Source: DASZZX01 sp036260415 (GTDB lineage Bacteria; Actinomycetota; Nitriliruptoria; Nitriliruptorales; JAHWKO01). From it: a DNA stretch of 5,697 nucleotides. The stretch spans positions 1 through 5,697 of the forward strand of contig DASZZX010000042.1 in the NCBI GenBank assembly GCA_036260415.1, read 5' to 3'. A program made the position numbers and the translations under genes. Under the pieces are notes generated by a model. The model was not told the DNA's origin. It saw nothing but the letters and a program-made list of their open reading frames with translations, and searched no databases. Of this stretch, positions 1 through 5,697 are shown one piece after another. Each line of letters begins with the position of its first letter. Position 1 is the stretch's first letter.

Positions 1-39
1 CCCCGCCGCCTCCCACAGCTCGTTGCCGGTCGACGCCAC
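1..39 (-). CDS. Possible 5' fragment of a gene cut by the left edge
   Basis: Reading leftwards from a GTG at 39-37, the frame is open to the window edge and gives MASTGNELWEAAG. All third codon positions are G or C, as in the real genes here, and this bias fades just upstream of the GTG. No Shine-Dalgarno sequence precedes it. The opposite strand offers a rival reading: a frame from base 2 to a TAG at 50-52, encoding 16 residues ending in VDATVGG. That would be the tail of a rightward gene converging on the small membrane protein. The two frames share wobble positions, so codon bias cannot separate them. I slightly prefer the leftward reading because its composition looks more like a protein N-terminus. 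No function can be given from 13 residues. Confidence 0.22.
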   Translation of the reverse strand, partial: MASTGNELWEAAG

Positions 40-79
40 CGTGGGAGGGTAGCCAACGCCGCGACCGCCCGGTCCGACG

Positions 80-409
80 TCAGACGCCGGGCCGAGCGAT
101 CCTCTGTGACCGGCCTCCTGAGCGGTAGGCCAATGCGCGCACCCCGGCACGGATCGCGACCATCAGCCCGAGCAGCAGCAGACCCATGATGGTGGTATCG
201 CCGTGGCCGGGCAGGACGCTCACCACGAGCATGGTGCCGACCGCACCGATGGCGAGGTTCACCAGGGCGGTCCGCTCCGTCAGCATCAGTCCGAGGGCGG
301 CGGTGCCGACGACGGCCGCCACCGCGGCGGCGATCTGCACCGCGAACGCCATGTCCATCGCCCCGATGCTGGACGCAGGGACGGCCCCGAGGCGGGCGGG
401 CACTCGCAC
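80..409 (-). CDS. Small protein with three predicted membrane helices, family not recognised
   Basis: The frame encodes up to 109 residues. Three hydrophobic stretches lie at about residues 21-43, 48-66 and 72-93. They are separated by a short LTERT loop and a PGHGD loop and followed by a basic tail of about 15 residues, which suggests an inner-membrane protein with little soluble mass. Third codon positions are almost all G or C and the hydrophobic segments are regular, so I take it as a real gene. The start is uncertain. The longest form uses GTG at 409-407, but residues 1-17 look unlike membrane protein and have no good Shine-Dalgarno sequence. ATG at 358-356 (residue 18) or 352-350 (residue 20) would put the first helix at the N-terminus, with only a weak GGGG upstream. 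It is the last gene of the leftward group, 135-186 bp after the SpeE-like gene. No catalytic or binding motif is visible and I assign no function. Confidence 0.7.
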   Translation of the reverse strand: MRVPARLGAVPASSIGAMDMAFAVQIAAAVAAVVGTAALGLMLTERTALVNLAIGAVGTMLVVSVLPGHGDTTIMGLLLLGLMVAIRAGVRALAYRSGGRSQRIARPGV

Positions 410-414
410 GAGTG
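401..414. repeat. 14-bp palindrome, CACTCG-CA-CGAGTG
   Basis: Two perfect 6-bp arms flank a 2-bp centre. The site covers the GTG at 409-407 that opens the longest form of the small membrane protein. If translation really begins at the ATG at 358 or 352, it lies about 45-60 bases upstream of the start, a plausible place for an operator. Short dyads are common in DNA this GC-rich, so a regulatory role is only a possibility. Confidence 0.25.
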
Positions 415-494
415 GACATGCCCACCACCCGTGTGGAGATCTGGCCGTGTCTGGTCGGACAGGAGTCGGGACCGCGCGGACGCCGCGTCGGACC

Positions 495-541
495 GAGCGC
501 TCAAGCAGCCCGGAGGGCGGTAGCGCGTCTGACTAGCGCTC
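495..541. repeat. Inverted repeat between the SpeE-like gene and the small membrane gene
   Basis: GAGCGCT at 495-501 is the reverse complement of AGCGCTC at 535-541, with 33 bases between. A further AGCGC lies inside at 522-526. The site sits just after the stop codon of the SpeE-like gene (tga at 547-545) and could form a hairpin in its transcript. No run of T follows on the leftward strand, so it is not a standard intrinsic terminator. The rest of the gap (410-544) shows nothing else I can support. Confidence 0.2.
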
Positions 542-544
542 ACC

Positions 545-2563
545 TCATCGGTGGGCGAACTCCGGGACCGCGGGCGCGGCTGTGGTCGCTCGCAGGTGGT
601 CGCGGCCGAACAGGAAGGCGAGGCCGTACAGGACGGCGACCCCGACGAGCAGCGCCCGGTAGCCGACGATCAGGGCGCTGTACTCCAGCACCCCACCGAT
701 CATCGCTCCCAGCAGGTTGGCACCGAACGCCACCGTCGCCGCGCCCACGTGCTTGAAGCGCTGGGCGAACACCAGGTTGGCCAGGAAGATCGGGGCGAAC
801 GCCAGGATCACCGCCGCCGCGAACCTCGGCCAGAAGGGCAGCGCGAGCAGGGTCCCCTGCGGCACCACGAACGCGACCGCCAGTGCCGCGGCCAGGGCCA
901 CGTACAACCGCGCCGGGCGTCGGAACCGGACCCTGCGGGCCACCTCGACGGCGAGGTACACCGACAGCAGGACGCCGGTGAAGACCAGAGCGTTGACGAA
1001 CCAGGTGGTGCCGAACAGCAGCGCGAACTGCACCACGTTCATGGTCTCCAGCAGGAGGAACGCGGTGCCCATGAAGAACAGGTCCAGGTAGCTGCCCATG
1101 CGCCGCAGCGGCCCCGAGGTCACCCGCACCAGCAGCACCGACGCGAGCAGGATCAGCGCGATCGTGCCCAGGTACAGGTCGGGGAGACGACGGTCGCGCA
1201 GGTACAGGAACGGGTAGTCGTCGGTGGCGGGTGGGGGGACCACCGCTTCCCGCGGCTGCCAGAGAGTCGGGCACGCCAGTGCGCCGGGGTCGTCACTGGC
1301 CGTGAGCAGGGCCAGCCCGGCGTACTGCTCCACCGAGTCGAGGCACGGTGGTCGGCCGTAGGCCTCCTGGAGGGTGAGCGCGAGGCGATCGACCAGCCAC
1401 AGTTCGCGGTAGTAGTTGTACATACCGAACACGCCGCCCGGGGCGAGGTGCTCACGCGCCTCCCGCATCGCCTCCACGGTGAACAGGTAGCTCTCCAACC
1501 GCAGCGCCGACTGGCCGGACACCAGCGTGAGCGAGTCGGGCAGCGCGAACAGGATCAGGTCGTAGCGGCGATCGCTGTCCTCGAGGAAGGCCCGCCCGTC
1601 GTCGATGTGCACGTCGACGCGCGGATCCTGGTAGGGGCGGTCGGGGTGCAGTTCGGCACCGATCTCCTGCAGGCGGGGGTCGATCTCGACCGCGTCGACG
1701 TGCTCGGCGCCATGCGCCAGGGCGATGGCCACGTCGGTGCCGTTGCCAGCCCCGACGATCAACACGTCCCGGGGAGGTCCGCCGACCCGCCGCTCGTAGG
1801 GGACGAAGTAGATCGGTTCGATCTGGCGGCGTACCTCGATGGGCTGGACGGCCTGGTGGGGGATGCCGTTGACGTCCACCCGCACGTGGTAGGGGTCGGT
1901 GGACAGTGTCTCGGTCGTGACCTTGTAGTAGGGCGACCAGCTGGCGTCGGGGGCGATCGACTCGAGCAGCAGCAACCCGACCATCCCGGCCAGCGCGATG
2001 GCCTGCATGGCGCGCAGGACGGGCGGGAAGTGGCCCGAGAGCGCCACGAACGTGACCGCGACGACCGCGCCCCACACCACGGGCGGGGCGTGGAAGAACG
2101 ACAGGATCGAGAAGGCGACGATCCCCAGGATGCTGCCGGCGATGTCGAGGCGGTACGCCTCCAGCGGCTCGAACCGGGCGAAGACCCGCCCGACGCCCTC
2201 GGCGACCATCGCCATGACCGCGGCCGACGCCGCGAAGATGACCGGCAGCGTCACCCAGATCGGCAGGCCTGATGCGCTGAAGTGGCCGAAGTAGATCAGG
2301 TCGCTGCCGCTGCGGTCGATCTCCACCGGGTACAGGCGTACGAACGCCACCAGCCCCAGCAGCACCAATGGTGCCCACGCGAAGAGCCGCCGCCGCGCCC
2401 CAGCCCGCAGGAAGCCGATCCCGATCCCGAGGAAGGCGCCCAGCAGCACGAAGTTGGCGAAGTACGACAGGTACACCACGTTGGAGCCGGTCCAGCGGAT
2501 CAGCGCCAGCTCCACGAACAGCATGAGGAAGCTGAGCAGCACCAGACGCGGGCGATCGCTCAC
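545..2563 (-). CDS. Membrane-embedded spermidine-synthase-like / SAM-binding protein
   Basis: The protein has 672 residues. About seven hydrophobic segments (roughly 5-24, 30-55, 62-79, 103-122, 139-157, 160-178, 184-203) precede a soluble domain (about 205-455). Six or seven more follow (roughly 462-481, 492-515, 522-541, 552-572, 580-600, 606-626, 629-652). The soluble part resembles spermidine synthase: SPYYKV at 209-214, a nucleotide-binding loop GAGNGTD at 271-277, the acidic VEID at 292-295, DDGRAFLE at 321-328 and YDLILFALPDS at 334-344. The fold implies binding of S-adenosylmethionine or a decarboxylated form, presumably in the cytoplasm. The Asp of the usual GGGDG loop is Asn274, and the first Asp of the usual DSSD motif is Ala340; Asp343 remains. 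Ordinary spermidine synthesis is therefore doubtful. Membrane-fused members of this superfamily are common in environmental bacteria and mostly uncharacterised. The start is GTG with GAGGAG nine bases upstream. The nearest gene upstream on this strand is the hemerythrin-like one, 215 bp away, so it may have its own promoter. I am sure of the gene and family, but not of the reaction or substrate. Confidence 0.92.
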   Translation of the reverse strand: MSDRPRLVLLSFLMLFVELALIRWTGSNVVYLSYFANFVLLGAFLGIGIGFLRAGARRRLFAWAPLVLLGLVAFVRLYPVEIDRSGSDLIYFGHFSASGLPIWVTLPVIFAASAAVMAMVAEGVGRVFARFEPLEAYRLDIAGSILGIVAFSILSFFHAPPVVWGAVVAVTFVALSGHFPPVLRAMQAIALAGMVGLLLLESIAPDASWSPYYKVTTETLSTDPYHVRVDVNGIPHQAVQPIEVRRQIEPIYFVPYERRVGGPPRDVLIVGAGNGTDVAIALAHGAEHVDAVEIDPRLQEIGAELHPDRPYQDPRVDVHIDDGRAFLEDSDRRYDLILFALPDSLTLVSGQSALRLESYLFTVEAMREAREHLAPGGVFGMYNYYRELWLVDRLALTLQEAYGRPPCLDSVEQYAGLALLTASDDPGALACPTLWQPREAVVPPPATDDYPFLYLRDRRLPDLYLGTIALILLASVLLVRVTSGPLRRMGSYLDLFFMGTAFLLLETMNVVQFALLFGTTWFVNALVFTGVLLSVYLAVEVARRVRFRRPARLYVALAAALAVAFVVPQGTLLALPFWPRFAAAVILAFAPIFLANLVFAQRFKHVGAATVAFGANLLGAMIGGVLEYSALIVGYRALLVGVAVLYGLAFLFGRDHLRATTAAPAVPEFAHR

Positions 2564-2572
2564 GGGCCGCAG

Positions 2573-2578
2573 CTCCTC
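2573..2578 (-). promoter_or_regulatory. Ribosome binding site fixing the GTG start of the SpeE-like gene
   Basis: On the leftward strand this reads GAGGAG, nine bases before the GTG at 2563-2561. The first residues after it (MSDRPR, then a hydrophobic helix) are a typical N-terminus for an inner-membrane protein. It is the main reason for choosing this start. Confidence 0.7.
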
Positions 2579-2700
2579 GGGTGGCTGGGACGTGCGGACG
2601 GTACTGGTCCGAGCCGGGCGCCGAGCGCAGCACGGGCCGGCTGGCTGGTCGTAGGGCCGCGGTCGTGCCGCAGCGCCGCGGGCGCCGCCCGTTGCCCGGC

Positions 2701-2750
2701 CGGATCGTGCGGACTTCCGCTGGTGGGCCGGCGCAACGACGCACGATCCG
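2701..2750. repeat. Perfect 11-bp inverted repeat in the 215-bp gap before the SpeE-like gene
   Basis: CGGATCGTGCG at 2701-2711 is exactly repeated in reverse complement as CGCACGATCCG at 2740-2750, with a 28-base interval. It begins 29 bases after the stop of the hemerythrin-like gene (2779) and ends 137 bases before the start of the SpeE-like gene. A hairpin here could end or slow the upstream transcript, but there is no T run after it. The alternative is a two-site operator, although the arm centres are about 39 bp apart, wider than most repressor dyads. The remainder of the gap shows only GC-rich sequence and an 11-bp direct repeat, GGCCGCGGTCG, at 2655-2665 and 2760-2770. Confidence 0.5.
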
Positions 2751-2778
2751 CCGGGGCGCGGCCGCGGTCGGTCGTGGC

Positions 2779-3243
2779 TCAGTCGCCGGCGGCGACGTCC
2801 ACCGCGTAGGCCTCGTACACCAGGTCCGACCCGTTCTGACGGTGGCGTGCCACCTGCCCCAGCAGCTCCAGCACCGCCTTGCGGAGATCGTCGATGTCGT
2901 CGGTGTCGGGCACCTGGGCCCGGAAGCGGACCTGCAGCTGCTCGGTGGCGGCCCGCAGCGCGACGTGATCCCGACGCAGGCGCTCCACCCGGGCGTGCAG
3001 GCGGGGGGCGTCCTCGATGATCTGCTCGAAGAAGCCGCCCTCACCCTCGGTCTCGGCGATGTGGTCCTCCAGCGTCGTGCGCATGCGGTCCAGCTGGGCC
3101 GCGACCGCGGCGCGCCACTCCAGGGGACGGCCCGCCGCCAGCGACAGCGCCGCTTCCAGCTCCACCAGCGCGGCGTGGAAGCGCCGGCGCCGCTTGCGGA
3201 CGCCGCCGAGCTCCGAACCGGTCAGCGTGGTATCCGTCTCCAT
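2779..3243 (-). CDS. Helical-bundle protein with hemerythrin-like histidine pattern
   Basis: The protein has 154 residues and no signal peptide or membrane segment, so it should be cytoplasmic. It is predicted to be almost entirely helical, in four blocks: about 17-38, 43-68, 71-108 and 116-147. Histidines sit where hemerythrin HHE proteins carry metal ligands: His23 in helix A, His61 with Glu64 and Glu66 in helix B, His83 and His93 in helix C, and His134 with Asp140 and Glu144 in helix D. The spacing is not the classical set (H..., HxxxE, HxxxH, HxxxxD), so a di-iron site is possible but unproven. The ending HRQNGSDLVYEAYAVD looks like a family signature. Hemerythrin-like proteins bind oxygen or nitric oxide or sense iron and redox state; which applies here cannot be seen. 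The start is ATG with GAGGAAGGA at 3257-3249, five bases upstream, which is strong. It diverges from glgX and is first in the leftward group. The gene is certain; the family call is moderate. Confidence 0.8.
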   Translation of the reverse strand: METDTTLTGSELGGVRKRRRRFHAALVELEAALSLAAGRPLEWRAAVAAQLDRMRTTLEDHIAETEGEGGFFEQIIEDAPRLHARVERLRRDHVALRAATEQLQVRFRAQVPDTDDIDDLRKAVLELLGQVARHRQNGSDLVYEAYAVDVAAGD

Positions 3244-3267
3244 CCCGTTCCTTCCTCACCGCTGCGC

Positions 3268-3295
3268 ACCGTACTGCTCTCGCCCGGACCGTCAC
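3268..3295 (-). promoter_or_regulatory. Candidate promoter of the hemerythrin-like gene
   Basis: On the leftward strand, GTGACG (3295-3290) and TACGGT (3273-3268) are separated by 16 bases and resemble -35 and -10 boxes of a housekeeping sigma factor. Transcription would begin near 3261, leaving a short leader that carries the strong Shine-Dalgarno sequence. A better -35 match, TTGACG, lies at 3346-3341 but has only a poor -10 (CTGACT, 3323-3318). This is a pattern match by eye. Confidence 0.27.
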
Positions 3296-3412
3296 CTGCC
3301 TCGCCGCGTGCCCAGTCAGTCAGCACGCTGACGCGGTCGACGTCAAGGGTCGGCCTGGTCCCGCGTTGGTGCCTCGGCCACAGCGCAGCCCGCCGGTGCG
3401 GACGGTCACGCC

Positions 3413-3432
3413 CCCGCGGGAGGACCCGCGGG
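3413..3432. repeat. Hairpin or double operator-like repeat upstream of glgX
   Basis: CCCGCGGG occurs at 3413-3420 and again at 3425-3432, separated by AGGA. Each copy is itself a palindrome, so the pair is at once a direct repeat and an inverted repeat, with an 8-bp stem and a 4-base loop. It ends eight bases before the candidate -10 box TACACT, which puts it over the -35 position of the predicted glgX promoter. That is a typical place for repressor or activator binding, or it could be chance in GC-rich DNA. Confidence 0.4.
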
Positions 3433-3440
3433 CACCTCCC

Positions 3441-3446
3441 TACACT
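3441..3446 (+). promoter_or_regulatory. glgX: Candidate -10 box of the glgX promoter
   Basis: TACACT fits the TANNNT form and lies 31 bases before the glgX start codon, so the leader would be about 20 bases and hold the GAGGAG ribosome site. No good TTGAC-like -35 is present at the right distance; the CCCGCGGG repeat occupies that position. An activator-dependent or extended promoter would fit, but this is inference. Confidence 0.35.
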
Positions 3447-3460
3447 CGCCGCACCGCGAC

Positions 3461-3466
3461 GAGGAG
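3461..3466 (+). promoter_or_regulatory. glgX: Ribosome binding site fixing the glgX start
   Basis: GAGGAG lies five bases before the ATG at 3472. It decides the start, because the glgX frame stays open without a stop for almost 900 bases further upstream, antisense to the hemerythrin-like gene. The protein from this ATG begins MRVWPGHPYPLGATYDG, a conserved GlgX N-terminus. Confidence 0.8.
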
Positions 3467-3471
3467 CCTGC

Positions 3472-5595
3472 ATGCGGGTCTGGCCTGGGCATCCCTACCC
3501 ACTGGGGGCGACCTACGACGGTGCCGGGACCAACTTCTCGCTGTTCTCGGAGGTGGCGGACCGGGTCGAGCTGTGCCTGTTCGACACCGCGGGCGACGAG
3601 ACCCGGATCGAGCTACCCGAAGTGATGGGCTTCTGCTGGCACGGGTACCTGCCGGACGTCGGGCCGGGACACCGTTACGGCTACCGGGTTCACGGCCCGT
3701 ACCAGCCCGAGCAGGGCCACCGCTGCAACCCGGCGAAGCTGCTCATCGACCCGTACGCCAAAGCGATCGACGGGGAGGTCGACTGGGACGAGGCCGTGTT
3801 CGGTTACCGCTTCGACGATCCGGGCGGGGAGCCCAACCTCGCCGACAGCGCCCCGCACATGCCGAAGTCGGTGGTGATCAACCCCTTCTTCGACTGGGGC
3901 AACGACTACCACCCCGAGGTGCCCTGGCACGAGACGGTGATCTACGAGGTGCACGCGAAGGGCATCAGCCAGCTGCATCCCGACGTCCCCGAGGAGCTGC
4001 GCGGGACCTACGCGGGGCTCACGACCGAACCGGTGTTGCAGCACCTGCGCGACCTCGGGGTCACCGCGGTGGAGCTCATGCCGGTGCACCAGTTCATCCA
4101 TCCGCCGCACCTGGTCGACAAGGGCTTGCGCAACTACTGGGGCTACGACTCGATCGGCTACTTCGCCCCGCACAACGACTACTCGGCGGCGTACCACGCC
4201 ACCAGCCAGACCCTCCTGGGCAGCCAAGTGCAGGAGTTCAAGCAGCTCGTCAAGGCCCTCCACGCCGAGGGCATCGAGGTCATCCTCGACGTGGTCTACA
4301 ACCACACCGCGGAGGGCAACCACCTCGGCCCCACGCTGTCGTTCCGAGGGATCGACAACGCCGCCTACTACCGGCTGCTCGACGACGACCCCCGCTACTA
4401 CATGGACTACACGGGCACGGGTAACTCGATGAACATGCGCCACCCGCACGTGCTGCAGCTGATCATGGATTCGCTGCGCTACTGGGTGCTGGAGATGCAC
4501 GTGGACGGTTTCCGCTTCGACCTCGCTGCGACCTTGGCGCGTGAGCTGCACGACGTCGAACGCCTGTCGGCCTTCTTCGACCTGATCCAGCAGGACCCGG
4601 TCATCAGCCAGGTGAAGCTGATCGCCGAGCCATGGGACGTCGGCGAGGGCGGCTACCAGGTCGGCAACTTCCCGCCCGGCTGGTCCGAGTGGAACGGCAA
4701 GTACCGCGACACGGTGCGCGACTACTGGCGCGGCGAGGGAGCGACGCTGGGGGAGTTCGCCAACCGGTTCACCGGGTCGTCGGACCTGTACGAATCGTCC
4801 GCTCGCCGGCCGTTCGCGAGCGTCAACTTCGTCACCGCGCACGACGGCTTCACGTTGCGCGACCTGGTCTCGTACAACCACAAGCACAACGAGGCCAACG
4901 GAGAAGGCAACCGCGACGGGGAGAGCCACAACCGCTCGTGGAACTGCGGGGTCGAGGGTCCTACCCGCGACCCGAAGGTGCTGGCGTTGCGCGCCCGCCA
5001 GCAGCGCAACTTGCTGGCCACGCTGCTGCTGTCGCAGGGTGTGCCGATGGTGCTGGGCGGCGACGAGCTGGGCCGGACACAGAACGGCAACAACAATGCG
5101 TACTGCCAGGACAACGAGATCTCGTGGTTCCACTGGGACGGCGCCGACGAGGAGTTGGTGGCGATCACCCGCTGGCTGATCCAGCTGCGCCGCGACCACC
5201 CGGTGTTCCGCCGGCGGCGGTGGTTCGAGGGCCGCTCGATCCGCGGGACCGGTCTGTCCGACATCGGCTGGTTCCGCCCCGACGGCACCGAGATGACCGA
5301 CGAGGACTGGAACAGTGGCTTCGCCAAGTCGCTCGGGGTGTTCCTCAACGGCGAGGGCCTGGCCACCCCCGGCCCGCGCGGTGAACGCATCGTCGACGAC
5401 AGCTTCTTCGTGGTGTTCAACGCTCACCACGAACCGCTGGAGTTCACCTTGCCGCAGGAGATCGGCGGTGAGCGTTGGACAGTGATCCTCGACACCACCC
5501 AGCTGCTCCCGGAGGAGGGCGACGAGCTCAAGGCCGGCGCCACCCTGTCGGCCGCGGACCGCTCGCTGCTGCTGCTCCGCCTCGAACGCACCTAG
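3472..5595 (+). CDS. glgX: Glycogen debranching enzyme GlgX (GH13 isoamylase-type)
   Basis: The protein has 707 residues, close to the usual 650-720 of the family. It hydrolyses alpha-1,6 branches of glycogen, mainly short stubs left by glycogen phosphorylase, in the cytoplasm. In many actinobacteria it also feeds malto-oligosaccharides to TreY and TreZ for trehalose (there called TreX). An N-terminal CBM48-type beta-sandwich spans about 9-95. The GH13 barrel follows from about 150 to 580 with all conserved regions: DVVYNH at 273-278, DGFRFDLA at 345-352 with nucleophile Asp350, the acid/base Glu386 in AEPWD, and TAHDG at 455-459 with transition-state stabiliser Asp458. NYWGYDSIGYFAPH (221-234) and NNNAYCQDNEISW (540-552) are GlgX/isoamylase signatures. 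A C-terminal beta domain covers about 610-707. No signal peptide or damage is visible. It is transcribed away from the hemerythrin-like gene. No treY or treZ can be seen; the window ends 102 bases later. Confidence 0.97.
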   Translation: MRVWPGHPYPLGATYDGAGTNFSLFSEVADRVELCLFDTAGDETRIELPEVMGFCWHGYLPDVGPGHRYGYRVHGPYQPEQGHRCNPAKLLIDPYAKAIDGEVDWDEAVFGYRFDDPGGEPNLADSAPHMPKSVVINPFFDWGNDYHPEVPWHETVIYEVHAKGISQLHPDVPEELRGTYAGLTTEPVLQHLRDLGVTAVELMPVHQFIHPPHLVDKGLRNYWGYDSIGYFAPHNDYSAAYHATSQTLLGSQVQEFKQLVKALHAEGIEVILDVVYNHTAEGNHLGPTLSFRGIDNAAYYRLLDDDPRYYMDYTGTGNSMNMRHPHVLQLIMDSLRYWVLEMHVDGFRFDLAATLARELHDVERLSAFFDLIQQDPVISQVKLIAEPWDVGEGGYQVGNFPPGWSEWNGKYRDTVRDYWRGEGATLGEFANRFTGSSDLYESSARRPFASVNFVTAHDGFTLRDLVSYNHKHNEANGEGNRDGESHNRSWNCGVEGPTRDPKVLALRARQQRNLLATLLLSQGVPMVLGGDELGRTQNGNNNAYCQDNEISWFHWDGADEELVAITRWLIQLRRDHPVFRRRRWFEGRSIRGTGLSDIGWFRPDGTEMTDEDWNSGFAKSLGVFLNGEGLATPGPRGERIVDDSFFVVFNAHHEPLEFTLPQEIGGERWTVILDTTQLLPEEGDELKAGATLSAADRSLLLLRLERT

Positions 5596-5697
5596 CGACC
5601 GCCGCGCCGTCCGGGGGCTGGTCGGCGGCTCGGACCCGTCCGGTTCAGCTCCGTCGCCGCGAGCGGCCCGGTGCGCGGTCGTCACCCCATGGCTGTC

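Noticed and set aside
80..409. Small membrane protein as an MrpF-like or NuoK-like antiporter or complex I subunit
   Set aside because: Size and three helices fit, but the conserved loop residues of those families are not visible and no partner subunits lie nearby.
551..2272. A 573-codon open frame on the rightward strand, antisense to the SpeE-like gene
   Set aside because: Its composition (runs of E, Q, R, H and G) is that of an antisense reading of a membrane protein gene. The leftward frame has clear helices and SAM-binding motifs.
2655..2770. 11-bp direct repeat GGCCGCGGTCG (2655-2665 and 2760-2770) as an attachment site or insertion scar
   Set aside because: It is very GC-rich, contains the palindromic CCGCGG, and has no integrase or transposase gene between or beside the copies; chance is the simplest explanation.
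1452..3044. A 530-codon leftward frame overlapping both the SpeE-like and hemerythrin-like genes
   Set aside because: It is an out-of-frame reading of two better-supported genes, rich in Arg, Pro and Ala, with no domain. There is no sign of a fusion or frameshift joining the two genes.
2581..3471. Nearly 300 extra residues in frame ahead of glgX
   Set aside because: GlgX homologues begin at MRVWPG, a Shine-Dalgarno sequence lies five bases before that ATG, and the extension runs antisense to the hemerythrin-like gene with low-complexity sequence.
3613..5685. A 690-codon open frame on the leftward strand, antisense to glgX
   Set aside because: It is the mirror frame of glgX, kept open by the absence of A/T-rich stop codons in GC-rich DNA. 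Its translation is rich in V, R, H, Q and D with no recognisable domain, while glgX on the other strand has every GH13 motif.
5596..5688. A rho-independent terminator after glgX
   Set aside because: Only weak 5-6 bp GC stems can be drawn (for example CCGCCG with CGGCGG), and no T run follows.
5689..5697. ATG near the right edge as the start of a next rightward gene, perhaps in an operon with glgX
   Set aside because: Only three codons are visible (M-A-V), with no convincing Shine-Dalgarno sequence and a 93-bp gap after glgX. treY or treZ often lies near glgX, but nothing here shows it.

Overview
The window looks like chromosomal DNA from a high-GC actinobacterium. G+C is near 70% by eye, third codon positions are almost all G or C, GTG starts occur, and the GlgX N-terminus has the form usual in Actinobacteria. 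I see no RNA gene, insertion sequence, CRISPR array or phage gene. I cannot name the genus.

Layout: three genes read leftwards and one reads rightwards from a shared 228-bp divergent region (3244-3471). Leftwards from that region are a 154-residue helical protein with a hemerythrin-like histidine pattern (2779-3243), a 672-residue membrane protein with a central spermidine-synthase/methyltransferase-like domain (545-2563), and a small protein with three membrane segments (80-409). The gaps between them are 215 and 135-186 bp, so they share a direction but are not tightly coupled. Rightwards is glgX, a complete GH13 glycogen debranching enzyme (3472-5595). The first 79 bases may hold the edge of another gene. 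The last 102 bases hold no gene I can support, apart from a possible ATG at 5689.

Function: glgX belongs to glycogen breakdown and, in many actinobacteria, to making trehalose from glycogen. The leftward genes have no obvious link to it. The SpeE-like membrane protein is the least ordinary gene. Its Rossmann-type core is intact, but two aspartates typical of true aminopropyltransferases are replaced, and its two membrane halves share a motif pattern that suggests an internal duplication. I found no convincing new multi-gene system. The points worth a second look are this protein's altered active site and repeat architecture, the degenerate hemerythrin-like ligand set, and several perfect inverted repeats in the intergenic regions.
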